A stretch of DNA of 64,000 nucleotides from Topomyia yanbarensis (GCF_030247195.1 NC_080672.1:94622113-94686112), one strand, 5' to 3'. Numbered from the stretch's first letter, positions 9,950 to 23,600 are shown. Numbers and translations: made by a program. The notes: generated by a model from the sequence alone, not told the origin.

Positions 9950-12310
9950 GGGCCTGGTCGGAGCTGAGCTGTTCTTCGACTTACTGAAGCCAGGTTGTGT
10001 CACTCTCGCCGACAACTTGCTACAATTACCTTGGATGGGTGGTCGCCGGAGTGATAAACGACGCCATCGTATTCAACGTAGCCATTCAACAATCCAATGT
10101 CGTATCCATCGCCCGTGTAGAAAAGACGATGCACCAGTTTTGGAGCATTGAAGAAGTTTCCGGAGTTATGCTGCTGTCTGTAGAAGAGGCCATGTGAAAC
10201 ACATTTCCTTTCCACTGTCAATCGCAACCCAAATTTACGATTTATCGTTAGCCTACCTCTGAAGGAAAATGTCAGCCAGATTGGCGATTGTCGTGCCTTA
10301 GCTTTGAAACGATTCCCGATGCTTGAAAAACGACTGCAGCGTGACGCCGAGCTTCAATCCAATCGGGCACGCCGTTTTACGACCGCATAGCTCCAGCACC
10401 AAGTGTCTGGTGTTCGACGCAAGCGCCAGGTCATCGTCACCAAAGCTATCGCTCAATGAAGTACTCAAGGTTGGTTCCATTGTTCATAGGGGTCTGTTTT
10501 CCATTATATTGAGTTTCCGGAAGCATGCTGTTGCCTTTTCGGCAGACATGATGAAAACGTATCGCCAAATACTTGTGGCTCCGGAAGACACGTGCTACCA
10601 GAGAATATTTTGGAGAGAATATCCAACTCAACCGCTACGTGTTTTAGAACTGGATACTATTACGTACGGTACAGCATCTGCTCCATATCAAGCCACCCGA
10701 TGTTTGCTACAGCTCACCGAAGAAGTGTCAGCAGACTTTCCCATTGGTGCTCGTATCGTAAAGGAAGATTGTTACATCGACGACGTGTTATATGGTGCGG
10801 ATACTATCGAGAAAGCCATCGTCAATGTTGCTCCAGCTGAGATGAGCAACGATCAGCTTCTCATCGCTCATCAACGTCAACTGTCAACGCCGGCTCGACC
10901 AGCGACCAAACTTCGAGATTGCAAGGTTTTTCGATCCATTGGGATTGTTCTCACCGGTGATCGTGGTCGCTAAGAATTTGAGGCAGCAGCAATGGAAGAC
11001 TAACGCAGGATGGGATGATATCCTAATGGCGACGGTTGCAAGAACCACTGCCTCGCCTAAATTTCACTCAGGTTCCACGATGTGACTTTTCCGAATGCCG
11101 TGGCCTTCGAACATCATGGGTTTGTTGATGCTTCTGCCGTTGTGTATGGTACCTGTCTTTACGTACGCAGTATTTTCGTTGACGGTTCGGCACAATTGAA
11201 ACTACTCAGCAGCAAATCAAAGGTTGCACCACTGCATGAGGTAACAATACCGAAGAAAGAATTGTGTGCTGCTCTACTGCTAAGTCGTCTACTGGAAAAG
11301 GTACTACAAGCCATACAGATGACGTTCCGAGAAATTGTGCTCTGGTTCGATTGCACAATCGTCTTGGCCTGGCTGTAGAAGCCTGCCGATCGTTTGCAAG
11401 TAAAGCAAGTGCAAGTGGAGAATATTCCGCAATCACGAATCGTGCCATGTCCACCATTCGCGCAGTGACTGGTGTAGACTACGCGGGTTCTTTGTTGGTG
11501 AAACAAACTCGTCAAGGCGTATGTAGCAGTGTGTCTGCATGACCACCAAGGCCGTACACCTCGAAGCTGTTTCTGATTTGACGACGGATGTGTTCCTAGC
11601 ATCACTCAGATGCTTCGTCAGTCATAGAGGATTAGTACAGCAGTTGCATTCTGATAATGCACCAACTTTAAGGGAGCGAACCACGAGTTGAACCAGCTGT
11701 ATCGTCTTTTCCGAGATCAACAGTTTTGAGCAGCACGTGAAATCGGGTTGCATTTCATCCCTCCTGACGCCCCTAAATTCGGCGGGTTGTGGGAAGCAGC
11801 AGTGAAATTCACACTAATCAGCATCTCCACCGATCCAGCTGATCCACAAGTAATAACACCAGCACACTACCAGATAGGTCGTCCGCTCATCACACCAGCC
11901 AAGCCATCTCTGGAAGACATCAAGGCCAACCATTTGGGTTGATGGCTGCATTTGCAGCTCATGCGTGAGCACTTTTGGCGTGCTTGGAGACGGGATTACC
12001 TCAACATGCTGCAGCCACGAAAAAATTGAGAACAATGCCGATTCTACGCCCCGGAATGGTTCTTCTTCTATACGACAAGACACAACCTTTGAACTGGAAT
12101 CTGGGACACTGTCTACCTTGATGCTGAGGGCCTAGTTCGAGTAGTGGACATTTTTGTCGATGGCTACACCTTTCGCCGCCCGGTCAACAAGATTTCCGTT
12201 CTACCCATCGAAGACAACTCCATCGCTGCCAACCGAAGACGAATCTGTTGTAACATAGTTCCAGTGGGAGTACCTTCCATCCGTCACAGCATATACTGCT
12301 TTCCTTTTGC
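9950..12310 (+). mobile_element. BEL/Pao LTR retrotransposon pol remnant
   Basis: Conserved BEL/Pao blocks appear in order. Near 10030 is LGWVVAG. Near 10130 are QFWSIEEV and SVEEAM. At 10323-10973 the RT carries the catalytic YIDD near 10780. At 11082-11378 is an RNase H-like block with PKKELCAALLLSRL. At 11748-11942 the integrase C-terminal block carries [18 protein letters not shown]. Near 12180 is FRRPVNKISVLPIED, typical of the end of BEL pol. Several frameshifts and stops separate the blocks, and gag and most of the integrase core are missing. It lies between the two host genes, in the opposite orientation to both. It is dead. Confidence 0.85.
10323..10973 (+). pseudogene. BEL/Pao reverse transcriptase segment
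   Basis: A 216-codon open stretch that includes the palm of the RT. It carries VFDASA, ADMMKTYRQILV and the catalytic CYIDDVLYGAD, with TYGTASAPYQATRCL ahead of the active site. This order is characteristic of Pao/BEL rather than Ty3/gypsy. The reading is open only within this block; both sides need frameshifts to continue. Confidence 0.8.
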
Positions 12311-12530
12311 GCAATGACAATTGAGCTGTGTCGCATTGCACTGTTCGTGTATCAGTGTAGCATGCTGTTCATGTATCAATAATAATGATGTAACTTATTT
12401 CCTCCTAGCCAGCATATAAATTTGCGCTGCAAATCAGCAACATCGTCAGTTTAAATACAATCACGAAGCAGCAACAACCTAATAAAGGAATAAGTTTAGT
12501 ATTATCAAAATAAGTTATTTCATTTGGTTT
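12245..12530 (+). repeat. Candidate 3' LTR of the BEL/Pao element
   Basis: Just after the end of pol comes TGTTGTAACATAGTTCC, a plausible 5'-TGT LTR start. It is followed by a CATATAAATT TATA-like box near 12412 and AATAAAGGAATAAG near 12482. The right edge and a matching 5' LTR could not be found, so this rests on position and promoter-like features only. Confidence 0.4.
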
Positions 12531-14145
12531 TATACGCCACCAGTCAGCGTCATCAGTGCGAGCATCGCCGGAAAAGAAAACAGTCCTCAAGTGACCATTG
12601 CGATTGCTCTCAACATACAGTCTATCCGGAAGGAAAAAGAATACCAGCTGAGGTCCGTGAAGAAACCCTGAGAATTTTCTGTCGTGACTCAGCCCTCCAC
12701 GTTCCACTAACGTTCCCCTAGTCGGAACAGCTTCACTAAAAAGTATTTCAAAAAATAGTGCGGCCCACTTCTTATGCCAAAACAGGCTCATTACTATACT
12801 GATTGGAAAGGAGATTTCGGACATCCAATGATGCAAACAACACGCCATATTTGCTGCTTCTGCATTTTTCCTGTTTTAATAGATATTTAATATCTTAATT
12901 ATTTCTCAATTCATTAAATGTAGAATAGAATATATAATACAATAAAGTAATGCGAACCCTGTCAAATCTGGGTTGTTTCCAGTGAATATTTCCTTTTCTT
13001 CTCTATTCTGTCTTTGCGAATTCATTATCGTTCATTTGTATCATTCGTTTGAACCACTTTCGCATCATCCACACATCCATCCGTAAAGCAGTCCGTGTTC
13101 GTCTCTCTCGTTCATCACAATTGTAACCAAGCTCTCTAATCCGGTTCATTACTTTTTTTTTTCGTTTGCATTATCAAATCTCTTCAAGTGAACACATCCC
13201 TACGCATATTCCCACATCCCCTGTTATCATCAATGCCCTAGATTTCTGTCTTTGAAATGTGTAGTTTTATCTTTTATCGCTCTTGCAACTCTGAGAGGAA
13301 GAATTGACACATAGCAACAAGCACATAATAAATTGCATCATATGGTGGGAAAACGCTAGTTTCCTTTCCCAGCGGAATGAGAAAACAGAAACAATTTACA
13401 TCCATCTAGATATATTTCCCTTGAGTGGAACCAGTCACGCTTAGCTCCTATCCTCCCTTTCATTGGCCATTTTTCTTTTCCCCTGCATGCATATTTCGTC
13501 TAGAAAATAAAGCGCCTATCAATTATTATACTTAGTTATTCGAATATAAAATATACACGAATGTTTTCCCTTTCTTACAAATCTTTTCCTTCAGCAGTAT
13601 CTACTAACCCAACGCGTTTCTGAGTAAATAGCTTTTCTTTCCTAGGGACAAACATCTTTATTTTTATATCTTCAGAAAAAAACCGTCCAGCAGAATTCTT
13701 TTTTTTTATTTTGACGAGCCAAAATCTTAAGCTTGTTGGTTCTCACGTCGCAACCTAATGTTGGCGTAACGGGCGAGGGCTAACGAAGATCAAATACAGA
13801 ATGTGTGGAACAGCAACAGTAGTGAAATCGCAACGATAATTTTTGAAACTGGAATGCCATCGTCACGTGTTCCACACAATGTGAAGAATAGTTTTATTTT
13901 CGTGTTTGAAAAATTAAACATTCCATAATATAACAGTGTAGAAAATTAAAACATTTTTGGTTTAGATTTTGCAAGCAACATTGCGATCGCTGGTAGGAAC
14001 TGCCGAAAATGGTAGCTTTATATAAAACCAGTTCTCACTAGCAGTAAATTCCTCTAGCAAGATAAACACTCTAAAGTCAGACCACTACTACATATGTATC
14101 TAATTTACTGTAACGTTACCTAATGCTGTGGCAGCACATCAGCCT
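12531..14145 (-). other. Probable Wnk 3' UTR and downstream flank
   Basis: No transposon signature was seen in this stretch directly downstream of the Wnk stop. The AATAAA at 13893-13898 (minus strand) lies about 250 nt past the stop, and further minus-strand AATAAA-like sites occur near 13657 and 13703, so one or more 3' ends could fall here. An inverted repeat of TGTGTGGAACA lies near 13802 and 13868. Confidence 0.4.
13893..13898 (-). terminator. Candidate Wnk poly(A) signal
   Basis: AATAAA on the minus strand, the nearest canonical hexamer to the stop codon at 14146. Others downstream may serve a longer UTR. Confidence 0.4.
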
Positions 14146-14660
14146 CTACTTGTTCGTTTCATTCACGATCGTTAGCGTTGGATCGGGATCGATGTCGGGA
14201 CCACTGCCGCCGCTGCTAGTGCTACCGACTGTGTTGTTGTAGTTACTGTAGGAAGCGGTAGTGATCGTCGCCGGATCGAAGCCTCGGCTTACGGTTAACG
14301 TGGGCGATGTGATGTCTGGGATGCCACCACCCTGCACCGCTACCGCTGCATGCATCGACACCGGAACCTGCTGCTGCTGTTGTGCTTGCACCGGTTGTGC
14401 GGCTTGAACAGCTGCCACCGGTGGGGGTTTCATATCCTCTTTCTGCTGTTTGAGAAACTTTTCCAGCTCAAGGAAGTGACGCAACTTGAGCTCTTCGTGT
14501 TCGATGTGCTGGCGCTGAAGCAGCAATTGCAGCTGTTGACGTGCGCTGGGCATTAGCTGCATGGTGCGGAGGTGATTCTGGATGGCGACTAGATTCTGGC
14601 CAATGTCTTCACTGCTAAATGATTCCAGGGCGCTTTGTTCCGAGTAAATGGCAGCGGTAC
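14146..14660 (-). CDS. Wnk: Wnk terminal exon
   Basis: A 515-nt exon. It opens with the last two bases of a Ser codon, then [20 protein letters not shown] and [18 protein letters not shown] Gln/Leu/Glu-rich helix follows ([19 protein letters not shown], coiled-coil-like), then a Pro/Gln segment and a Ser/Thr-rich tail ending IVNETNK before the stop. The phase match with the exon 13 kb upstream, and total codon closure, support it as the true 3' coding exon. Confidence 0.88.
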
Positions 14661-17600
14661 CTAAAAAAACAGATGATTAGAATAGCTTTACATTTAGAAT
14701 ACAATGAATCAAAGCATGGAAGCCATGAAACAAAGTCAATAAACCGCTTTGCGCATGTGACAGATTCCAGGTGACGATTGGTTTTTTTTTGTGAAAAAAA
14801 ATTAAAGGGTTGTGTACAGGACACGACCACGGTGACATTAAAAATGTAGCTTTTTTCAAGAGCGTGCAAATTAATTTTATCTATCACACATATCGACTCA
14901 CGCTCTTGTTCACTCGCCTGTTTTCATATGTTACAATTTGCTATATACCCTCCCCATCAAAACATAATTTATTGAAGGTCTTTTAACGGTAATCTATTAA
15001 TTAATCAATTATCTCACTAGGTGATTGGCATTATTTGGCTGATCCATCTAGTAAAAATAGGCTGGTCTGTCCAGAAAAAATATTCAAAAGAAAAGTTCCA
15101 TATTGAGAGCTGTGATGAGGAAGCCCACGCCCGCCAACGGAAATATACAGATTCTCCATGAAATATGAAATTTCATTTTCCATTTAAATTTTCAATAATG
15201 TACTAATGAACTTAAGTAAACAATCTTAAGTTTAAGTATTTCTTGATCGATTAGTGGTGGAAAAAATGAAATTATTTGATAAATTACATTGTTATACAAC
15301 GTTCGCACTACCAGTTAAAACGGGTTTTTATGCTATCTTGGTGACATTTTTCTTGTTGCTAATTATTAAAACGTGTTATAACTCTGTAGTGTTAACATTG
15401 TATTATTGAACCAATTCTGCAACGTTTTATGTTATATAGGTGTTTTATGTGGTAATAGGACTGACATAATTATATCTTCAGTACAGCGGTTTGTTTCATA
15501 ATTTAAAACAAATTTATTTTAAAATTTAAATTAGTATACCCAACCGTTCTATTTGTTGTATACTTTTAAACGCAATTAGAACTGTGTTTTAAATACATAG
15601 GGTAGGACAGATATTCTGACTGGATAAACTGGGAAAACAATTTTATGTCCAGTAACGCTTAAGACATGGCTTGAATTTGAATCGAAAAAGAACACCCGCT
15701 TAAACTGCTGCTGGGACGGTAAGTTCTTTTTTAAAATTTTCTGTTGTGTGCAGTACGAAACAAAAGTGTTTGAAATTAGAAAACAAAAAGTTCTGCTGGG
15801 AATGTGATTGTTTCCGATGCAATTACACTCAAATTTTTCACGCAGGGGATACACGCCGTGTAAATGAAAACCGCGTAAATTTAAAAAAACGCGTTAATGA
15901 AAACCGCGTAAATTTCAAAATCCGCGTAAAAAACCTGAGTGTACTCTCCTATATAAAATACTACGCTGCTGAACAGTGCAATAACTACAGAAGCACGTTG
16001 TCAGATGCCTTACTCATAAAAAACATATAACCGAAATATGAAACATGAAAACCAATAGGCTCTTTACCCTACACAGCTACAAAGCGCCGTAAACATGGAT
16101 TAACAAGTTACAACGCACACGCATGCATAAAAATAAATAAAAAAATTTCAAACGCAACACTCTTAAGCAGCACACACCGTATTGAAATCCAAACCACCCC
16201 ACCCACCCACTTTGCAAATCATTCTGTGACACCGTGCTGGTGCCCGAAAAATCCGCACACGGCCACCGCTGCCGAAAATGCATAGCTTCTACCGCTTAGT
16301 GTAGTGCCTAGACGCTGCAGCCATGATCTTACCCGTTCGACATAAGAACAAAAACTGATTCAAACGGGTGACGCGTACCTCTATTTATAAACTAACCGTA
16401 TATGGTTTAGTCACTTAGGTGCGAGTGTGTGCGAATGCCAACGTTGCCGAAAATCGATAACGCTTATTGCATCGCCCGGAGAAGACGTTGCTCGTGTGGG
16501 ATAAGAGCAACAACTGATTTAAACGGACATGCGTTGCTTCTATTTATGACTTTTCGTGTGTGATTGAGCCACTAACCTACCCTCTAATGACGGCTGTGTC
16601 TGAGAAATCTGCATCACGAATGGTAATTTTCCCGTTTTTCGTGAACTTTTTAATTTTACCAATTTTTAAAAGTCTACTTTTATTGGGGAGATATTAAATT
16701 ATTATCAATATTTGAGTTAGGTGTTTCTGAATCGGTTGGTGTATGAATGATTAAAATCCATATAGTAATATCGGAGTTATAAGCGTGCAAACCTTACATA
16801 GTTTCGTTACATGGGAGATAGTTTAGATTTTAGAATGACACCTAGCCCCAGATAGTGGAGTAAGACATTTTTAATGTCAAAAATTATTATGTTTCCATCA
16901 TACAAATATTAGCTTTCGAACGGTAAAATTTCGTTTCTGTTGCATTTGGTACGGATTTCATACAGGTATTTCGCCATACTGTCGGTTGGCATAGCTGTGA
17001 TTTAGCAAAACGATTGCCCTTTTTTGTTGGAGACGGACCACTGCGACCAATATTTAGATCTATTGTGGCATGCCCCTTTCCTTAATCTATCAGGAATCAG
17101 TAGCGTCTGGCTCAAATGGCACGTTCCCCATGTTGATCGGAGATTTGTGCCTCCTTAATCGAAGTGTATTATCAACTATGACATATCACTATTGATGAAT
17201 GATTGTCATTATTGAAATACACACTCTTCCCAACTAGGCACTACACTTCGGATGAAATATATTATCTGTTTGGGCTCCAGTGTTCCTTTACCGAGAACTC
17301 TAAGTCAGCGTTGCATCAGTGCACTGCATTCGCAGAGCAAATGCTGTGATGTTTCACTTTCTGATCCGCAGATGCGGCATGTATCGTTTGTAAGTTTACC
17401 AATCTTCATAAGATGATATTTACTCGGACAGTGTCCTGTAAGTAGTCCTGTCATGATGCATAGTTCTTTTTTATTTAATCTAGGTGAAATAAATTTCTTT
17501 GATTGTCGCAGTCCAGTTATGGTACTCCAATTGTTGTTTATAGCTGTGATCTCCCATTTTTTCAGCTCCATTTTAAGGGCACACGATGAGACTCCACAGA

Positions 17601-20600
17601 ATGGTTCTGGTCCGATAAAATTAGTAGAAGACCCTCTTTTTGCTAAATCATCGGCTTTTTCATTCCCTGCAACTCCACAATGTCCTGGAACCCAGTACAA
17701 ATTGACCTGATTTTTCTCGAATGGTCGGAGTGCAAGGATGCACTCCCATACTAGTTTTGAGCGACATGTAGGAGCCCTTAGAGCATTTAGTGCTGCTTGA
17801 CTGTCTGAGAAAATGCAGATATTTGCATACCGGTATCTTCTCTTCAGGCATACATAGGTACATTCTAGAATGGCATATATTTCTGCTTGAAAAACTGTCG
17901 GCCAGTACCCCATGGGAATACTAGTGTTTATTCCTGGTTCTGTAACACCAGATCCCGTCAAATGGTTCATTTTAGACCCATCTGTGTAGAAAATTACTGA
18001 GCCTGGACGGAGAATAGGGCCACCATGTTCCCCAGGTTGACCGTTCAGACTCATTAAATTTGTAGGGAGTTACATATTACCTGTATCCAATCTTCGTTTG
18101 TAATGACAAGGTTATTTATAGGGAAATCTTTCAGAACCGCAAGGTGTCCTGTTAAGTCTGCAGATAATAATTGTTTATGACGAGTTATTTTCAATGCGCT
18201 TTTTACTGCTTCTAATTTTATCGTCTGATGAAGCGGGAGGAGGTGCAGCATTGCATCTAGTGCCATCGATGGAGTACTTCGCATGGCACCGGTTATCGCT
18301 CCACAAGCAAGCCTTTGAAGTTTACCTAGCTTTGTTTTGATTTGATGGCCCTTATTACGGGTATCACTTCACGGTGTAGACGAAGTGAAGTGATCAACAC
18401 CGTATTCCGGGTGTCACCTTCGTGATAAAATGTGTAGAGTTCATTTGAAGTGACAACTTGAATGAACTCGGTGTTATTATGAACGTCACGTCACGATCAC
18501 TTTGTCGAAAAAAATGACACTTCGCGTGTATTTTTTCCACCAACATTTTCAAAGGTGAAAACCAGTCACGTAGAGTGAAATAAGACTAAAGTTTGAATTT
18601 TTAATGCTTTATTTATTATTATTGTGAATCTTTATAAAGTGCTTGGCAAGAAAAGGCAGAACAAGCGACAATTTTGCTGAGTTGTTGATTTTATTGTCAA
18701 CAATCCCGAACTAGCCCGAACTAGCTAGAGGAAGCTAGTATATAATTTCGACGGAATTGGTACCTTCCCTCTGGTGAACTATTACGGATTCATTGAACAA
18801 CTTGGGTCCTCGCACCCGTGCCGTTGCAGCCTGGCAATAGGTAAGTTCAACTGTTTTAGTTGTATTGTTTCCTCCTCGCATGTATTTGCAAGGATCGAAG
18901 ATTCTAATCGATGCATACAAATATCCTCTTTTATTGTTTTTTTCTTGTCTTTTTAGTTCTGTCATGTATTATCGGTCGATAAATTGACAAGCGTAAGCAT
19001 TTACTGTCCGCGGTTTATGAAACGCGCTCGACGTGAACATGGCTGTTGGCCTGCCGGGTGAGTTCCATCGAGTCCATAATGCAGCCGTAAGTACAGCGAC
19101 ATGTACTTACCTAGATATGCTGTTCATCAACGGTATCCACATCACAAACTGCGGTAAATTGCGCGTGGATCACCGAGATTTGCGGCAGGTTCCGGGAACC
19201 GAAAGTAGATGTTTATGGATGTGCGGAATTTTTACGTTTCGATGCGTGGAGTCAGACCGGTCCGACTCAGTCAGTTTTTCTCCTATTTCGTTGAAAATCG
19301 CAGCAACGCGCGATGGGTATTAGCTAGTGCCATATAATAGCGGAACTAGGGGTTAATAAGATCGTGGGGATAATTCAGAGTCCCTTGATTTCTCAGAAGA
19401 TAGTTCAGATTGTTCTACTCGTTCTGCTAGAAACTATCTACATTAGTCAGACTCGGTATGGCATAACTCGATCTTTAGATGCATTTGAAAAAGCGAAAAT
19501 ACTGGACTGCGAATTGAAGAATTGTGTTGTTTTGAACATGTCGGTTAATAACAAAAACTTTACATCATGATGCATCAACAAATTAAACGAATTCGACCAT
19601 CACAAAATTGTGTTGAATGTAATCGATTATGTTTATTGTGGATTGACCTTAACGCAACGTTCAAGATCTTGGCTTTGAAATCATGGCGGCGCAGCAGATA
19701 TCTCTCCAGAACGCATTCATGCGACACATGACAATTAAAAAAGTTGGATCATTAGCCACCACCTGGAAATTTTAATCAAACCTGCTTTCCCTCGCTATTT
19801 CGTGCTTTAATTAGTAAAAGGGCTGGAAGGTGAAGTATATTTTTCAATATTAAGAGCCATACCCAAGCAACCAAAAGTTCGTATAAGGGAGCTGCATAAG
19901 CTTCTCGCTTTAAGTAATTTTTCAGTACGTTTTATGTTCTAATAGCGGCTTAAGCAGCTTTCAAGTTCCATTAAAGCTTAAGCAGCTTGAAAGTTCGATA
20001 AGAACTTCATGTGAACTTTAAAGTGTGCTTTTTAAGTATTTTCCGAACTTCTGGTTGCTTCGGTAGTATTCAAAAGAGAGCAAAGAGTAGATGGAAGAAA
20101 GTTTAGAAAAGCGTGGGATAGGGTCATATGAGCAAGCTTAGAGTTTCCTATTGACTTGTCTGCTACCGCAGGACCCATTGAATTGTCTGCTACCGCAGGA
20201 GATTCGGTTCCGACTACATGAAGTACAAAGTTGACTCCTGCGGTGGCAGACAAAAGGTTAAGTCGCCGGGAAACTCTAAGCTTGCTCATTTGACCCTATT
20301 CCACGCTTTTCTAAACTTTCTTCTTTCAACTCCTTACTCTCCATTAAGTACTATATGTCTTTTAATATGGAAAAATATACTTCACCTTCGAATCCCTTGC
20401 TAATTAAGTGCCGTTACAACAGTTAAAAAATTGACTCAAAAGGTCGTTAATAAAAATGGAAAAAAACTTCGAGCTTCTTCATTATAAAATCTACAAGGCA
20501 GGTTAATTCTCTCTTGTTCGTCTTTTTCATGCTTAGCTCTGTGAAAATAATAAAAAATCCAATTCAGAAATGTTTTTATTTTACGTGACTGAAATTCACC

Positions 20601-23600
20601 TTTGATGATGGCGAAAAAAATACACCGAAAGTGTAAATTTTTCGATTAAGGTTATTCTGAACATCACCTCACTGTCACTCTCACTTCACGGTGTTCATTT
20701 TAATCACGTCACTGTAGGTGACAACGGTAATAGGTAAAAACAAGTGAAGTGATGTGTAAGTGAAGTGAAAGTGAACGTGTAAGTGAGAACGGCAATAAGG
20801 GCCGATGTCTCTTTTGTTTTAGGCCACCAAACTAGCGAGGCATATGTTATTCTTGGTTTGACAATTGTGGAGTATAACCAGTAAACCATACTAGGTCTGA
20901 GACCCCATTTTTTACTGCACACCCAAAGAGCACTAGTTGCCTTGCTTATAACCTGCTCAATGTGTGCATTCCAGTTTAGTTTTTTTATCTAGTATCAATC
21001 CCAGATACTTTACCTCAGAGGACAATTCAATTACTGTTCCGTTGAGCAAAAGTGTTGATAAAGAATATTTCCTTTTTCGAGTAAATGGGATTATGATTGT
21101 TTTGAGGGATTTATGTTAAGGCCCTCCTTTTTACACCACTTCAAAGTGAAGTTTAATGCAGATTGCATTCTATTTGAGATAACAGTGTCAAATTTTCCCC
21201 TCACGAGGATTACAACATCATCTGCAAATCCAATCACTTCGTATCCCATTTCAGTTCATGATTTCAATAGTTCGTTTACAGCCAATGACCACAATAAGGG
21301 CGATAGAACTCCGCCTTAAGGGCATCCCTTATTTGTTTTCATAGTCAGTGTCGTATTTCCAAGCATGCTAGTTACTTCACGTTTTATAAGCATCGAGTTG
21401 ATCCAATTTATTGTGTAGATATCGAACCCATGTTTCCTCATAGAATTCCGCATTGAGCTATGAGATGCATTGTCGAAAGCTCCCTCTATGTCGAGAAAGG
21501 CAGCCAGTGAAATTTCCTTTGTTACGATAGAATTCTCCAGTTTTCCGACCAGCATGTGTAACGCATCTACTGTTGATTTGTTATTTCGACATGCGAATTG
21601 AAACTTGCTCAGTGGAGATCGTTTCAAATATTCTGATTTAATATGTAGGTCCATCATTTTCTCTATTATTTTTAGAAATGTGGAGGTCAAGCTGATTGGT
21701 CTAAAAGATTTTGGAAGTGATTTGTCGCGCTTCCCAGCTTTTGGTATAAGTATTACCTTTGTTTGTCTCCAGCTCGTAGGTATATAATTTAGTACTAGAC
21801 TTAGCCTAAAGATTTTCGTCAGGTGTGGAATAATATGCTGTTTGTTTTTTTGTAGTATTATTGGCAGTACACCATCCATACCCGGAGATTTGAATTGTTC
21901 AAAGGAATCAATCGCCCATTCAACTTTTGCTTCTGTAAATAAAGCACTGGCTATTTCATGAGCTTCGATATCAGCTTCATTGAAGTCAGGTTCTGCGTAC
22001 ATTTGATTTTCTGCTTGTGTACTATTTTTGGGAAATGAACCAGGAAAATGTTTCTCCATCATGATTCTGAATGTTTCTTGGGAATCGATAGTGAATGTTC
22101 CATCGTCTTTCTTCACATTACCAAACCCGTTTGTATGATCTTTAGACAGAGCTTTTTGTAGTCTTGCAACGTTGGGAGTTTGTTCAACCCGTTCGCACAT
22201 TAGTCTCCAACTTTTTTTTCGAGATTTCCTAATTTCTTCGTTATAAACCGTTAGGGACTTTTTATACTCATCCCACTTTCCTGTCCGATTGCTCTACTTG
22301 TTGATTAATATCCCATAAATTTTAACTAAAGCTTTAAAATAGATTCTAACGTGCATGCCCGCATCATTTTCGATTGCACTCAGCCAACATACGGGAGTCT
22401 GTTCTGAAATCGACGACATCTTTTTACGTTTTCTGCTGAATATCATTTTAGTTTGTCTTTCTTCAGGCATTCGCGCCACATGTTCAATTCACTGTAGTTT
22501 GCTATGTTTTACAGGCATTCGTATGTCACGTGCCGCTCGTGATTTACGCCTTTGTGCCATTCTCCATTGAGCATACGATTATTCGATAATCTGCCTTCAT
22601 CAACGGCCATGTCTCATGGCCGTACAAAGCCACTGCTAAATGAACAGAGTGAATTAGGGCGAGCTTGTAAGCTACGAAACTACAGTTTACTACGCAAACC
22701 GCCACTCATCTTCCTCGTACCGTACCCCATCATTTTCCATCTCAGAACCAATACCGTTCGAACTGACTCGTTATCTTTAAGCTACTTTGTCTTGTATCAG
22801 TTTAAAGGTAATCTAATTATCACAGGCTTTATTTTAAAATGCAGATACAATGAGATGAAGTCGAAACGCAAATTGCATAACTAATTTAGTTATAGGTGTT
22901 GTGCCCTTAAAGCGCATAAGTGGTTTAAAGCAATCCTCTCCTTAGTGGAGAAAAATAGTTTATACCTAAATTTGTCTCCACTAACGAGAAATAAAGCATA
23001 ACGGCTTGCTAAGGCAAACCAAGTTTCGACTTTATTAATTCTCATCAGCTTAATTAGAAATCCTGTTCTTGTGGGACATCGCGCAGCATTAGGGATTTGC
23101 CCAGAAACACAAATAGCGTTTGAAACTAGCGTCAATCTGGTGCTAGCTTAGTCATGACACTAATGTAGTGTCGGATTTCGATGAGACAAAATCGAAACGC
23201 AAAATCCTAGCTAATTTAAGTGGATACAAAAACCTTTTGTACTACTCTTCGATCGGTTCCATGTCATCCGCGAAGCCAAGAGCATGTGAAATCTCATGGT
23301 GATGGATCCTTTCCTTTGTATAGTCGTATCGCACTTTCCAGTGCTATATTGAACAAAATAGAAAGAACATCGCCCTTGCTCCAATCCATCTAAAGTCCCA
23401 AATGACGTGGATGTTTTGCCGACTATTATGATGTTTCATTTTATTCAGCTTCGTTCGCATCACTCTTGTGGGAAAGCCATCTGAAAGCATTATCTGATAG
23501 TGACGTTTCACTGAATTGCACGATGCTTTGAAATCCACAAACAAAAACAGCAAATGCGGGCTTGCAGATGCAGGCATTTGAGAATTGTTGAGCACTCAGT

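Larger units (their letters stand above)
18347..20803. mobile_element. PIF/Harbinger-like DNA element inserted in the LOA/I-type copy
   Basis: The ends are GGCCCTTATTAC and the inverse ATAAGGGCC. GAT occurs on both sides (18344-18346, 20804-20806), a 3-bp duplication as PIF/Harbinger makes. Both subterminal zones are full of GTGAAGTGA-like motifs in both orientations. Removing the element roughly rejoins the host RT reading. The coding remnants at 18735-19330 are weak. It carries two further repeats inside. Confidence 0.65.
17060..22265 (-). mobile_element. LOA/I-type non-LTR retrotransposon, copy split by a DNA element
   Basis: Read downward: RT at 22262-20807, interrupted by the element at 18347-20803, then the RT end, RNase H and zinc knuckle at 18340-17305, and a 3' UTR to about 17060. 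The 3' UTR matches that of the copy at 33859-37740 (GGGGAACGTGCCATTTGAGC, TGATTCCTGAT). The RT reads DIEGAFDN and FADDVVIL, and RNase H is present, which favours the LOA/I group. It is in the same orientation as Wnk. Confidence 0.8.
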
